A DNA stretch of 64,000 nt from UBA1765 sp045629945. Its GTDB lineage: Bacteria; Fibrobacterota; Fibrobacteria; Fibrobacterales; Fibrobacteraceae. Below are positions 18,330 through 26,970 of the stretch, in pieces; the stretch's first letter is position 1, and each line of letters starts with the position of its first letter. The position numbers were made by a program, and so were the translations under genes. The notes beneath the pieces are model-generated. The model searched no databases, was not told the origin of the DNA, and saw only the letters and a list, made by a program, of their open reading frames with translations. The stretch covers positions 62,001 to 126,000 of the forward strand of contig JAZQSE010000035.1 of assembly GCA_045629945.1 (NCBI GenBank). The letters run 5' to 3'.

Positions 18330-19261
18330 AAAAATTAATTTTAGCGAATCCTCGTGGTTTTTGTGCTGGTGTTGACAGAGCCGTTCATATTGTAGAACGT
18401 GCATTAGAAAAATATGGAACGCCAATTTATGTCCGCCATGAAATCGTTCACAATCAATTTGTGGTAGATGACTTAAAACAACGTGGCGTTATTTTTGTAG
18501 AAGAATTATCTGAAGTTCCTGAAGGTTCTATTGTAATTTTTTCAGCCCATGGTGTTGCCGCTTCTGTTTACGAAGAAGCAGAACGCAGGAATTTAAAAAC
18601 TTTAGATGCCACTTGCCCACTTGTAAAAAGAGTACATTCTAGTGCAAAAAAACATTTTGATGCAGGACGTCATATTATTATGATTGGTCACATTGGGCAT
18701 GCAGAGGTAGAAGGGACTTTGGGACAATTACCTCCTGGCTCTATAGATATTGTCCGAAACAGAGAAGATGTTTTTGCTTTGAAGCTTGAAAATAATAAAC
18801 CTCTCGCTTATATTACGCAAACCACTCTTTCTGTTGATGAAGCTAAAGACACAATTGACGCTTTACGTGAACGTTTTCCAGATATTGTTGGGCCTTTGGC
18901 TGGTGATTTGTGTTATGCAACAGGTAACAGACAAGCAGCTGTCAGAGAACTTTGTACAAAAGTAGATTTACTTTTAATTGTAGGTTCTAGTAATTCTTCT
19001 AATTCTACAAGACTTTCAGAATTAGGTAAAAAGTGCGGGATTCCAAGTTATTTGATTTCTTCTGTCGCTGATTTGGATTTTTCATGGTTTGATAATGTGG
19101 AAACAGTGGGGCTTTCTAGTGGTGCTAGTGCTCCAGATATTTTAGTGGAAGGTGTTCAAAAGGCAATTTGTGAGAAATTTCCGGATATTTTAGTGGAAAA
19201 TTCCGTCACTTTAGTTGAAAATTTGCGTTTTAATTTGCCAAAAGAACTACAAGAACCTTAA
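18326..19261 (+). CDS. ispH: 4-hydroxy-3-methylbut-2-enyl diphosphate reductase
   Basis: The 311-residue protein has the three cluster-binding cysteines of IspH in context: ANPRGFCAGVDRAV (Cys13), LDATCPLVKRVH and AGDLCYATGNRQ. Other family features are YVRHEIVHNQFVVDDLKQRG and VGSSNSSNSTRL. It carries an iron-sulfur cluster and makes IPP and DMAPP in the last step of the MEP pathway. The ATG at 18326 overlaps the waaA stop (ATGA); an in-frame ATG five codons upstream lies inside waaA. Confidence 0.96.
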   Translation: MKKLILANPRGFCAGVDRAVHIVERALEKYGTPIYVRHEIVHNQFVVDDLKQRGVIFVEELSEVPEGSIVIFSAHGVAASVYEEAERRNLKTLDATCPLVKRVHSSAKKHFDAGRHIIMIGHIGHAEVEGTLGQLPPGSIDIVRNREDVFALKLENNKPLAYITQTTLSVDEAKDTIDALRERFPDIVGPLAGDLCYATGNRQAAVRELCTKVDLLLIVGSSNSSNSTRLSELGKKCGIPSYLISSVADLDFSWFDNVETVGLSSGASAPDILVEGVQKAICEKFPDILVENSVTLVENLRFNLPKELQEP

Positions 19262-19299
19262 TTTTTACATTCAATTTTTGGCTAAAATTGTAAAAATTA
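19259..19299 (+). terminator. AT-rich inverted repeat after ispH
   Basis: TAATTTTTAC, starting with the ispH stop codon, pairs perfectly with GTAAAAATTA at 19290-19299, and an inner CAATTTT/AAAATTG can extend the fold. No T-run follows, so terminator function is uncertain. It may instead be a processing or stability hairpin. Confidence 0.4.
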
Positions 19300-19342
19300 C
19301 GCATTTCTGGTGTTTTTTAAAGCCAACCTTGATTTTCATAAC

Positions 19343-19371
19343 TTGACAATTAGCAAGGATTTAACTAACAT
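19343..19371 (+). promoter_or_regulatory. Sigma-70-type promoter of rpmB
   Basis: A consensus TTGACA (19343-19348) is followed after 17 nt by TAACAT (19366-19371). The rpmB start lies 33 nt further on, behind an ACGGAG ribosome-binding site. Confidence 0.7.
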
Positions 19372-19403
19372 TGGGTTCGTTCTATAAGAAAACGGAGTTT
19401 TTT

Positions 19404-19625
19404 ATGAGCCGCATTTGTGAAGTTACTGGTAAAGCCGGTCTTGTGGGAAACATGGTTTCTCACTCTAACCGCAAGAAGTTGATGAAGCAGTTGCCAAATC
19501 TTCAGAAGAAACGTTTTTACATTCCTGAAGAAGACCGTTGGGTTACTCTTCGCGTAAGTGCTGCTGGTATCCGCGAAATTTCTAAGCGTGGTATCCAAGC
19601 TGTTGCTCGCGAACTTGGCAAGTAA
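19404..19625 (+). CDS. rpmB: Ribosomal protein bL28
   Basis: The 73-residue basic protein begins MSRICEVTGKAGLVGNMVSH and contains SNRKKLMKQLPNLQKKRFYI, standard bL28. It is a structural protein of the 50S subunit. The start at 19404 is fixed by the ACGGAG site just upstream; a longer frame begins within the promoter. It stands alone with its own promoter and terminator. No rpmG neighbour is present. Confidence 0.97.
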   Translation: MSRICEVTGKAGLVGNMVSHSNRKKLMKQLPNLQKKRFYIPEEDRWVTLRVSAAGIREISKRGIQAVARELGK

Positions 19626-19645
19626 TTCTGATTACTGTCTTTTCT

Positions 19646-19670
19646 AAAAGCCGCCCTACGGGCGGCTTTT
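19646..19670 (+). terminator. Terminator of rpmB
   Basis: AAAAGCCGCCC (19646-19656) pairs perfectly with GGGCGGCTTTT (19660-19670) around TAC. The GC-rich stem with trailing T-run is a textbook intrinsic terminator. Confidence 0.93.
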
Positions 19671-19718
19671 GGTGTTCTATAGAAAAAAACATTTATTTTC
19701 TTCCTATATTTTCACATT

Positions 19719-21068
19719 ATGACACCAATACCTGAATTAAAAGTGCAAAAACTCGAAGTCGCTGGTTTTATCCGCGAAGTTTTCAGCTATATCAGCCGGT
19801 TTAAAGGCCAGTTGTTTATTATGAAAATTGAAGATAGTCTTATGGACCATCCTCTCTTTCCTGTTTTAATTCGAGATATTACTCTTTTGCACAAATTAGG
19901 TATCAAAGTTTTAATTGTTCCAGGCACAAGAAATAGCATTGATAAGCAACTTTCAGCCTGGGATATAAAATCCAATTTTCATGATGGCATACGGCTTACA
20001 AGTGAAGCAGCACTCCCTTTAGTAGAACAAGCTTCTCTTGGGGCTTCTCAGCGCATTATGAGCCTTTTAACAGCTAGTGGTTGTCATGGCATGCAAGGCA
20101 ACTGGGTCTCAGCAAGAAGCCTTGGCGTTATTGATGGTGTTGATTACATGCGCACTGGTAAAATTGATAGAATTCAAAAAGACATTCTTGAGCAATTACT
20201 CAAAGAAGATTACATTCCTATTTTACCTCCAATTGGCTGGAATAAACTTGGCCATGCTTACAACATTTCAAGTACAGAACTTGCAACCGAACTTTGCAAA
20301 TATCTAGAAGTTGGCAAATTATTCTTTATCGGAAGTGAATGCGGTATAAAAGCAGAAGGTTTACAATCAGGTGCTTTAACCGAACATCTGACTTTAACAG
20401 AAAGCGGACTGGTTTCTGCCCTTGATATTGATCAGGCAAGAGAAATTCTTGATTTAAATAAACAACTGAACTTTGCTCAAGTAGATTATCTTGTCAATGC
20501 CATTTCTGCTTGTAAATCTGGCGCAAAACGCGTTCACCTGATTAGTGGTGAAATGCAAGGTAGCGTTTTACAAGAAGTTTTCTCTAGCCGTGGTGACGGA
20601 ACCATGGTTTATGCAAACCAATATTCTACCATCCGGCCAGCCAATATTGACGACATTCCTGACATGCTCCGCATGATGCAAGATTACATTGCAAAAGGTT
20701 ATCTCATTGCAAGAACATCTGAAAACATTCTTGACAAACTTTCAGATTATGTCGTTTATGTAATTGATAATGCCATTCATGGTTGTGGCGCTTTACACGC
20801 CTATGAAAACGATTCCGCCGAAATCGCAGCCATTGCTGTTGCGGCAAACTATCGGAAAGCAGGCATTGGTGAAGCACTTGTCCGGCATTTAATTGACACC
20901 GCAAAAATGCGGGGCTATAAAAATTTATTCCTACTTACAACACAAGCCCCAGACTGGTTCTATTCCTTTGGCTTTGAACCAGGAACTGTAGAGGATTTGC
21001 CTCCTTCAAAACGGGCCACTTACAACACCAAGAGAAACTCAAGAGTCTTGGTAATGACTTTAGGGTAA
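19719..21068 (+). CDS. argA: Amino-acid N-acetyltransferase (N-acetylglutamate synthase)
   Basis: The 449-residue protein joins an amino-acid-kinase-like domain (about 1-290) to a C-terminal GNAT acetyltransferase domain (about 300-449), the bacterial ArgA layout. The kinase part has KLGIKVLIVPGTRNSIDKQL and PILPPIGWNKLGHAYNISS. The GNAT part has the acetyl-CoA loop IAVAANYRKAGIGEALVRHL and APDWFYSFGFEPG. It makes N-acetylglutamate, the first step of arginine synthesis. In E. coli the kinase-like domain mediates feedback inhibition. It has no operon partner; its 3' end overlaps the DinD-like fragment on the other strand. Confidence 0.88.
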   Translation: MTPIPELKVQKLEVAGFIREVFSYISRFKGQLFIMKIEDSLMDHPLFPVLIRDITLLHKLGIKVLIVPGTRNSIDKQLSAWDIKSNFHDGIRLTSEAALPLVEQASLGASQRIMSLLTASGCHGMQGNWVSARSLGVIDGVDYMRTGKIDRIQKDILEQLLKEDYIPILPPIGWNKLGHAYNISSTELATELCKYLEVGKLFFIGSECGIKAEGLQSGALTEHLTLTESGLVSALDIDQAREILDLNKQLNFAQVDYLVNAISACKSGAKRVHLISGEMQGSVLQEVFSSRGDGTMVYANQYSTIRPANIDDIPDMLRMMQDYIAKGYLIARTSENILDKLSDYVVYVIDNAIHGCGALHAYENDSAEIAAIAVAANYRKAGIGEALVRHLIDTAKMRGYKNLFLLTTQAPDWFYSFGFEPGTVEDLPPSKRATYNTKRNSRVLVMTLG

Positions 21069-21400
21069 ATGCTTGCTGTGGCGGGGTGCTTGTTGTAAAT
21101 AATATCCGCCGTTCGCTTAATAAGACCTTTAGACTGTAATTTCGCGATAATTTCACGCTGGGCCCCTTTAGCGAGATTTATCATTTTGCCGACGTCGGCA
21201 AAATGATCCTCAACATCCAATCCACTGGCCTCACAGGCGGTTTTTGCACGGACAATCGATTCTTGAAAACGGCGCCACTGGGCATATTCAAGGGCCGTTT
21301 GCAGCTCCCTTGCATACCAAAATTCGGTTCCATTTTCGTCGGTGTGCTTGATATTCTCGAACGTCTGCTGAGAATAAGTGACAATTTCTTTTTTAGCCAT
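21020..21400 (-). pseudogene. Truncated DinD-like protein
   Basis: An AGGAGG site precedes the ATG at 21400. The first 70 or so residues match DNA-damage-inducible protein D: IVTYSQQTFENIKHTDENGT, EFWYARELQTALEYAQWRRF, CEASGLDVEDHFADVGKM. After AKGAQREI the family's usual second half is absent and is replaced by an unrelated-looking tail (IAKLQSKGLIKRTADIIYNK and onward), giving about 126 residues against roughly 275 for the full protein. It probably arose by deletion or fusion during insertion next to argA, whose last 49 bases it overlaps. DinD modulates RecA filaments in E. coli; this remnant may be inactive. Confidence 0.65.
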
Positions 21401-21627
21401 AGGGCCTCCTGTGTTTATTGTTTTTACTAGGAACGCCCTTGCAATATGGCAAAGCCAAATAAAGCAAAAGCGCATCATTCCTTTCTAGGGAATGACGCGC
21501 TGGGATGTAATGTACCTAACATTCAGAAAATTGGCAAGGGGCTTAAGGAAATTTTACAAAGGGAACTATTCCTAACGTAATATGACTAGAAAAAAAAACG
21601 AGCCATTGATTTTTTAACATTTTGCAA

Positions 21628-22389
21628 TTATTTATACTTGACTTGGTTGGTTTTCGAGAGTTCCAAGAATCCTGCGGTTTGGAGGGAGTCTATCAGGCTT
21701 TGGACATTTGCGTCGGTCAGCTTTTCTGCAGCGAACCAGTTCTTTAGTGTATTCTGCAATTTCGCCTTAGTGCTGGGTCGATTCGTTGACACGTTCTTCA
21801 GATTCGCTTTAGCCTTTTCGAGTGTTTTTTGCAAGTCAAATGCCTTTTGTGGCGTAGCTTTTTTCGTGGCCTTCGCTGACTGCGGAGTTGGTTTCTTAGT
21901 TGCAGCGACCTTTTTCGTTTCTTGAGGTTTAATACTCAATCCAAGGCGTTTCGCCAGTTCCTCGTACGATTCCACGCGTTCGCAGCGGTCTTTCCCGAAC
22001 TGCTTTTGCACATGCAGAACAAGCGGGTCATAATCGTGATCTTTCGAAAGAATCACGCAATGGCTGTTGAACGGTTCGCGGGGCATCACTTGCCCCATAT
22101 AAAACGCGATGTAAAAGTCTAACGCATTTTCGGCCTGCTTCTTGGTCATTTCCTCGGGAATCGCAAGTTCCACAAGTTCGACGCGTCCCTCGCTCTGAGC
22201 GTAGCCGAAATCCTTCAGCTGCGTAAGCGATAGGTTTATCTTGTTCGTGGAATTGTGGAACAGCACGAACTTCAGCGCAAAGCCGTCCGTATTCACGACA
22301 AGGTCGGTCAGGCCCTTCAGCCCGACATTTTCGCAGTCCACAAGAACATGGGATATGGGGAGATTTTCAGCCACAGCCAGCTCCATCAT
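21628..22389 (-). CDS. PIN/NYN-like nuclease-fold protein with lysine-rich tail
   Basis: The 253-residue protein begins with a PIN-like core: ISHVLVDCENVGLKGLTDLV has the first metal-binding Asp, and HCVILSKDHDYDPLVLHVQK has the second Asp cluster. A low-complexity Lys/Ala/Thr linker (about residues 160-215) follows, then a short helical domain (LKNWFAAEKLTDANVQSLID). PIN/NYN proteins are metal-dependent RNases, so RNA cleavage is a reasonable inference. It starts 13 nt after the helicase stop on the same strand, which suggests a two-gene unit. Its GC-rich codon use differs visibly from the AT-rich backbone, hinting at transfer. Confidence 0.6.
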   Translation of the reverse strand: MMELAVAENLPISHVLVDCENVGLKGLTDLVVNTDGFALKFVLFHNSTNKINLSLTQLKDFGYAQSEGRVELVELAIPEEMTKKQAENALDFYIAFYMGQVMPREPFNSHCVILSKDHDYDPLVLHVQKQFGKDRCERVESYEELAKRLGLSIKPQETKKVAATKKPTPQSAKATKKATPQKAFDLQKTLEKAKANLKNVSTNRPSTKAKLQNTLKNWFAAEKLTDANVQSLIDSLQTAGFLELSKTNQVKYK

Positions 22390-22402
22390 AAAATGTTAAA
22401 AG

Positions 22403-25400
22403 TTATCTCTTAAAGTACTCAATCAAAATTTCTTTGATATGATTATAGCGTCTAGCATACGAATTAGGAATGCGAATAAGTTCAAAAAAATGGCCTTTAC
22501 AAATCCGCTCTTTTGCCTTGTCACATCTTATGCGGTTTTCGTTGGTTCGGTGTTCCTCACCGTCCAACTCAATGGCTAAAATTGGAACTTCATACTGACC
22601 ATCTTTTTCATAAAGAACAAAATCAAAGCGGCCGGAATAAAAGAGATTGTCAGAACTTTTATTTTCTTGAAACACTTGGGCTATAGGAACATCTTTTTTA
22701 ACAGAATATCTTTTATGCGGATCAACAACACTCAAGACATGGCCTATATTCTCAAAGAAATCCGATTCCGTTTTGGTACTATATGTTTTCACTCCCAAGG
22801 CTCTAGAATGGGAATGCTTTGGGGTTACCTTATATTCACCTTTCGTTTTTACATATTGAACTAATTCATAAAGATCGTCATTATCTTTACGCAACCTATT
22901 CAATGTTTCGCTATTAGAAAAAATCACCAACTCTTCTTTGGCTCGCGAAACAGCAACATTTATTAATTCCTTGTTTCCTGCAAACCAATTATATGTATTC
23001 TGCGCCGTTCTTTTTGTCTGGGCAAAAGAAAAAAGAATGATATCTTTTTCATCCCCTTGAAAAGTGTGGACGGTTCCGCAGGTTGCAGCAACACCCCTTG
23101 ACGAAAGTTCTTGGTCTATAAGTTGCTTTTGCGCCACAAATGGCGTAATAATTCCTATTGATTTTTCTGGATGATTCGCCACAAAATCCGCAATGGCCTG
23201 CGCTTCATTTAAGGATGTATTACGATTGACAGGATCTTCATTTGCCGTTTCTTGGAACACAAGCGGAGGCAAATTTCTTTTGGGGGTATTGATTTGCAAC
23301 TTATTATTGTAATACTTTTTATTATTAAATCCAATAATTTCTTTTACAGAGCGGTAATGGTGGCTCAGCAAAACTTCGTCGCTTATAGAATCTGCCGCTA
23401 AATAGGATTTATAAATGGAATTTTTTTTGTAATCATACTCGGGAGCGATTTTATACTTCTCTATCAAGCGTTTATTGTCTAGGTCATCCAACGTTATAAC
23501 GGGATTCAATTGCTGCGGATCGCCTACTAGCATTAAACTTTCACCTCGCAAAATAGGCAAAAGAGACATGGCTATGTTACACTGGCTTGCTTCATCAAGA
23601 ATGGTCAAATCAAAATGAATTTTGGGCGAACCCAATTTCTTTGCAGACTGACTCGTAGTTGCAATAACAGGAAACACTTTTTGAAGATTGTTTAAATTTC
23701 CATCATCTTTTAAATATTTATTAAACTGCTTAACGGCTACATCTCTATCTTCACAATTAATAATTTCCCAAAGTTCCTTATACTTGGGTTCTTTTAGTCG
23801 CTGAATGCATTTTGCAGAAAGAAAACGAATGTAGTATAAGAATTTTTCATAATCATTCGGCAGATATGACAATGCCTGATCTGCCGATATATCGCCAATA
23901 TTTTCAATATCTTTTAAAATCTGATTCAGTTGTTTGCTTTGAATATTAATGCTAATGTCAAAAGCCTTATTCTGGCGTAAAAAGTCTTCAATTGCCTCTT
24001 TGCGCTCCAACAAATCCAATTTATCCTCGTATTTTTCAAGATATGCCGCCAATTTTGCAGTATTTTCTTTTTTCTCGGCATTAAAATCATCTAACGCTTC
24101 ATCCTTTATTTTCCAATTCTGGGTGAACTCATAAATTTCTTTTATGTAGTCTAAGGAATTCTTGACTTCTTCATTGTTCCCTAAACGTAAAATTGGGAAA
24201 GGGATTCTTTTTTGATGAATCTCAATATTCTTTAATTGTTCAACAGCGCCATCGACAGGATGATTGTTCTGCGACGAAAGTAAAACAGTTTGATTATTGA
24301 AAAATGCACTGATAATTGTATTTACTATGGTCCTGGTTTTACCAGTTCCCGGAGGCCCTTGAATGTATGCCATTGGGTATTTGAGAGTCTTATGAATGGC
24401 AAGCAATTGGTCAAGATTGACCTTGTTATCTAACACAGCAATAGGGTAATTCTTTCTCTTTCGTGATCGACTTAGAAACTCCCCAAAGAAAGCACGCAGC
24501 GGTGTAGAAAGATTCTTCTTGTCTGGAGACTCTGCAATGGCATTGTATTCGCTTGTCAGATCACAGGTGCTGGATTCCAAGGCCACAATATGCGGCATAT
24601 CGTCAACCAACTCCTTGTAATTCAACTGCTTATTTTCAATAATGGCGTCCTTGATTTTCTTTTCGTTCGCGTCAAAATTTTCTAGCAAGAAAAGTTCGTC
24701 TTCGTGCAAATATTTTGATATTTTGACTGTCTGCGAAATGTTACCGTTCTTGAACACAAATTTCTTTAAGATGGTCGGTTCTGGCTGCAACCGCAACGAC
24801 CGATTTTGAATATCAAACAAGAGTTCATTATACGCCAAGACATAAAGACCTTTTTCATTTTTTATGCTTAACTTATTTAAACCCAACTTTTCAATTGGAA
24901 CAATTTCTCCCTTTGATCTTTTATTTTGCCTATTTACGAAATAATCAATTAATGATTTATTTTCCTCTTCTGTAAGACGATATGTACCATTATGGAATTT
25001 AGATTCGTCCAGGTGTTCAAGCAACCGAAAAGATTTCAAGTAGCTATCGCTGGAAAGCTTTTCACATTCCTGAAGATAGTTCAATATCCCTATATTGTGA
25101 GTATTTGTGAAAATTGACGAATATTTGGAGGGGTTGGCATTAATATCACAAATCAATTTTTCATTTCGAGGAGCAAAGGAGCCTTCTATTATTTCGGCAT
25201 TTCGTATGCCATCGCAATACATAAAAAGTTGTTTGCATGTCCGCAATCCCAAATGTAAGCCAAAAACATTTAATTGAACGCGGTATTTCCCGTTATAATT
25301 TTTGATTTCAATATTTGATATGCTTATCCAGTAATAAGTGGTTTTAGCATCCGCATTGACATATTCAATAGAGAGCCAACGGCCCTCATGTATTGCTCTA

Positions 25401-25423
25401 AATATGTTCCTAGCGACACTCAT
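22403..25423 (-). CDS. SF1 helicase with WYL-like N-terminus and PD-(D/E)XK-like C-terminus
   Basis: The 1006-residue protein has three parts. Residues 1-85 (HEGRWLSIEYVNADAKTTYY onward) look like a WYL-type sensor fold. The centre is an SF1 helicase of the UvrD/Dna2/Upf1 type: Walker A GPPGTGKT (356-363), LDEASQCNIAMSLLP (motif II), LVGDPQQLNPVI (motif III), GTVHTFQGDEKDI (motif V) and NVAVSRAKEEL (motif VI). The last 100 or so residues, with RFDFVLYEKDG and ILAIELDGEEH, resemble the DUF2726/Vsr-like endonuclease fold. A ligand-sensing helicase-nuclease is typical of antiphage loci. The downstream PIN-like gene is probably a partner. A phage-defence role is inference. Confidence 0.75.
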   Translation of the reverse strand: MSVARNIFRAIHEGRWLSIEYVNADAKTTYYWISISNIEIKNYNGKYRVQLNVFGLHLGLRTCKQLFMYCDGIRNAEIIEGSFAPRNEKLICDINANPSKYSSIFTNTHNIGILNYLQECEKLSSDSYLKSFRLLEHLDESKFHNGTYRLTEEENKSLIDYFVNRQNKRSKGEIVPIEKLGLNKLSIKNEKGLYVLAYNELLFDIQNRSLRLQPEPTILKKFVFKNGNISQTVKISKYLHEDELFLLENFDANEKKIKDAIIENKQLNYKELVDDMPHIVALESSTCDLTSEYNAIAESPDKKNLSTPLRAFFGEFLSRSRKRKNYPIAVLDNKVNLDQLLAIHKTLKYPMAYIQGPPGTGKTRTIVNTIISAFFNNQTVLLSSQNNHPVDGAVEQLKNIEIHQKRIPFPILRLGNNEEVKNSLDYIKEIYEFTQNWKIKDEALDDFNAEKKENTAKLAAYLEKYEDKLDLLERKEAIEDFLRQNKAFDISINIQSKQLNQILKDIENIGDISADQALSYLPNDYEKFLYYIRFLSAKCIQRLKEPKYKELWEIINCEDRDVAVKQFNKYLKDDGNLNNLQKVFPVIATTSQSAKKLGSPKIHFDLTILDEASQCNIAMSLLPILRGESLMLVGDPQQLNPVITLDDLDNKRLIEKYKIAPEYDYKKNSIYKSYLAADSISDEVLLSHHYRSVKEIIGFNNKKYYNNKLQINTPKRNLPPLVFQETANEDPVNRNTSLNEAQAIADFVANHPEKSIGIITPFVAQKQLIDQELSSRGVAATCGTVHTFQGDEKDIILFSFAQTKRTAQNTYNWFAGNKELINVAVSRAKEELVIFSNSETLNRLRKDNDDLYELVQYVKTKGEYKVTPKHSHSRALGVKTYSTKTESDFFENIGHVLSVVDPHKRYSVKKDVPIAQVFQENKSSDNLFYSGRFDFVLYEKDGQYEVPILAIELDGEEHRTNENRIRCDKAKERICKGHFFELIRIPNSYARRYNHIKEILIEYFKR

Positions 25424-25491
25424 ATAAGTAATATATACTCCAACTCAGCGTTTTTATTTAAAAAGACTTGAATTTGTTAAAAAAACCGATT

Positions 25492-26190
25492 TTAATGAGT
25501 TAAGTCCAGCTTTTTTCTCTTCGACAAGCCCTCATAGTATTCCTTAATTTTCTGAGCCATTAACTTACGTCGTTCCAAGAGGAACTGGTCGTAATTTTCA
25601 TACGTCCAGTCTTTTATTGTTGCAGGAATACAATTTGTGTGGAGGTTTTGATTGAAATCATCAATAGACGTGATATTTCCTATTTGCGTTTCGTCTGTAG
25701 CACAGCCATCTTGAATTTGCCTTAAGGCTCTGGAAAAATACGAATTTGGAGCGTCATCACCCACCGCAATATTCGTAGGCGTATCCAAATAGGTGTAATT
25801 TGCAACCTGGTTGTATTTACTCTTTTCGTTAATCCCATTTTTCTGTAGATATTTTTTTGGGAAAATGTGATGGACGTCGCCAATAACAGTAATCAAATTT
25901 GATACTGCACAGTTCTTGGTGAACAACGCATCATCTTTCATGCGAACTTGTGCCGCCCAGTAAACATTGATGTAAGGGCTATTTACAGCTGTAGTTTCAA
26001 AATTTTGGACCAGACCGTCATTCCAGAATACGTCAGAAAGTTCCGCAATCTTGTTCTTTGTCTCGCGATTCATCACCACATTTTCCCCTTGCCGCCAGAA
26101 GTCCGGATCAAACGTTTCGGCAGCAAGATGGAATAGTCGCCGAAGAGAAACTTGAAGTTGCGAGCGACAACTTTCTCGACCTATTCTTCG
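25492..26190 (-). pseudogene. 3' remnant of a DUF262-HNH nuclease gene
   Basis: From a Met at 26079 the frame encodes 195 residues that match only the C-terminal part of DUF262-HNH proteins: VIGDVHHIFPKKYLQKNG (the HH of the HNH motif), KYNQVANYTYLDTPTNIAVG and APNSYFSRAL. The same frame stays open upstream to about 26190 (LFHLAAETFDPDFWRQGENV) but shows no start site, and the DUF262 domain with its DGQQR motif is missing. The intact protein would be about 550-600 residues. It is most likely a 5'-truncated relic. A separate intact GmrSD-like gene lies at 44.4 kb. Confidence 0.65.
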
Positions 26191-26394
26191 ATCTTAAATT
26201 GAACCTTGGAATAGAATGGCCTGTGGGAGTGAAGAGCATGGGAACACCAATCAAAATTTTCGTCTATAAAATGTCGATTTTTGCGTAATTTCGTCATTAT
26301 TGCCTAATCTTGTTTAAACATCGTCTGCTTGCTTGCGTTTTATTTAAAAAATCCTATTGACAAACAATCATCACAAACCTACATTTACATTATC
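26191..26394. other. Intergenic stretch with orphan promoter
   Basis: Together with the open but unstartable part at 26080-26190, this is a gene-free gap between the HNH remnant and the 197-residue ORF family. No protein-like frame is convincing. It holds the TTGACA-17-TACATT promoter at 26357-26385, which points to the plus strand, where no gene follows. Confidence 0.5.
26357..26385 (+). promoter_or_regulatory. Orphan sigma-70-type promoter
   Basis: TTGACA (26357-26362) and TACATT (26380-26385) are 17 nt apart. The same hexamers and spacing occur before the ORF6N gene at 37414-37442, including the preceding CTA and the C before TACATT. Downstream on this strand there is no gene, only the antisense of the 26395-26970 gene. 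Confidence 0.5.
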
Positions 26395-26970
26395 TCATCT
26401 ACCAGTTGTAGAAGGAGTTTCTGGAGACGTTCCGCCAAACGGAGCGTCTTCTGCTTTTTTGTACATACGGTAATGCTTCAGTTGTTTTTGAAGAGAGTGA
26501 TCATATTCCAGATAAAACGCTGTAATCAATAAGCAATAGTATCCTCGCTTTTCAAGAACAACCAGGAATCGCTCTTCTTCAAACAGAAAATGAAAACGCT
26601 TTGTTGACTTGTATGGTTCTTCCCAATACTTGATGCCATCGCATTTTTCGACACAACGGGCCTTACATTGATAATTCTCTATAAATTTTCGAATCCAGTG
26701 TAAACGTTCGCAGCGTCTGAAATCGGGTTCACGATTTTGAACATTCTCGTAGTTCTTGCATGTGAAATGAACAAAAGACTCTTCGTAGCCATCTATTATA
26801 GGAGATTTCCGAACTTGGACTTTCAGACCTTGAAAAAACAAATCGTTTGACCAAAAATCTTTTTTGTAGGTACAATAAAGGGAAGCTTCGTATTCTTTAT
26901 ACGAGGCAACGGTAAACGAAGTTTGCGGAAACTCGTTTAATTCAGGAAGCCAACAATTATTCCTGGTCAT
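26395..26970 (-). CDS. Hypothetical protein coupled to the DUF3800 gene
   Basis: This 191-residue soluble protein starts at the ATG at 26970, which overlaps the last codons of the DUF3800 gene, so translation is probably coupled. It is rich in aromatic and charged residues and has four cysteines clustered in CKARCVEKCDGIKYW plus FTCKNYEN upstream. I do not recognise the family. The repeated beta-strand/helix character (KSTKRFHFLFEEERFLVVLE, KRGYYCLLITAFYLEYDH) resembles small phage-defence or toxin partner proteins, without firm support. It is the last gene of the minus-strand operon. Confidence 0.7.
   Translation of the reverse strand: MTRNNCWLPELNEFPQTSFTVASYKEYEASLYCTYKKDFWSNDLFFQGLKVQVRKSPIIDGYEESFVHFTCKNYENVQNREPDFRRCERLHWIRKFIENYQCKARCVEKCDGIKYWEEPYKSTKRFHFLFEEERFLVVLEKRGYYCLLITAFYLEYDHSLQKQLKHYRMYKKAEDAPFGGTSPETPSTTGR

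Noticed and set aside
21181..21206. Perfect 26-bp palindrome with centre GACGTC
   Set aside because: It lies in the conserved DinD coding stretch DHFADVGKMI and may simply follow from the codons; no second copy was seen, so regulatory meaning is not claimed.
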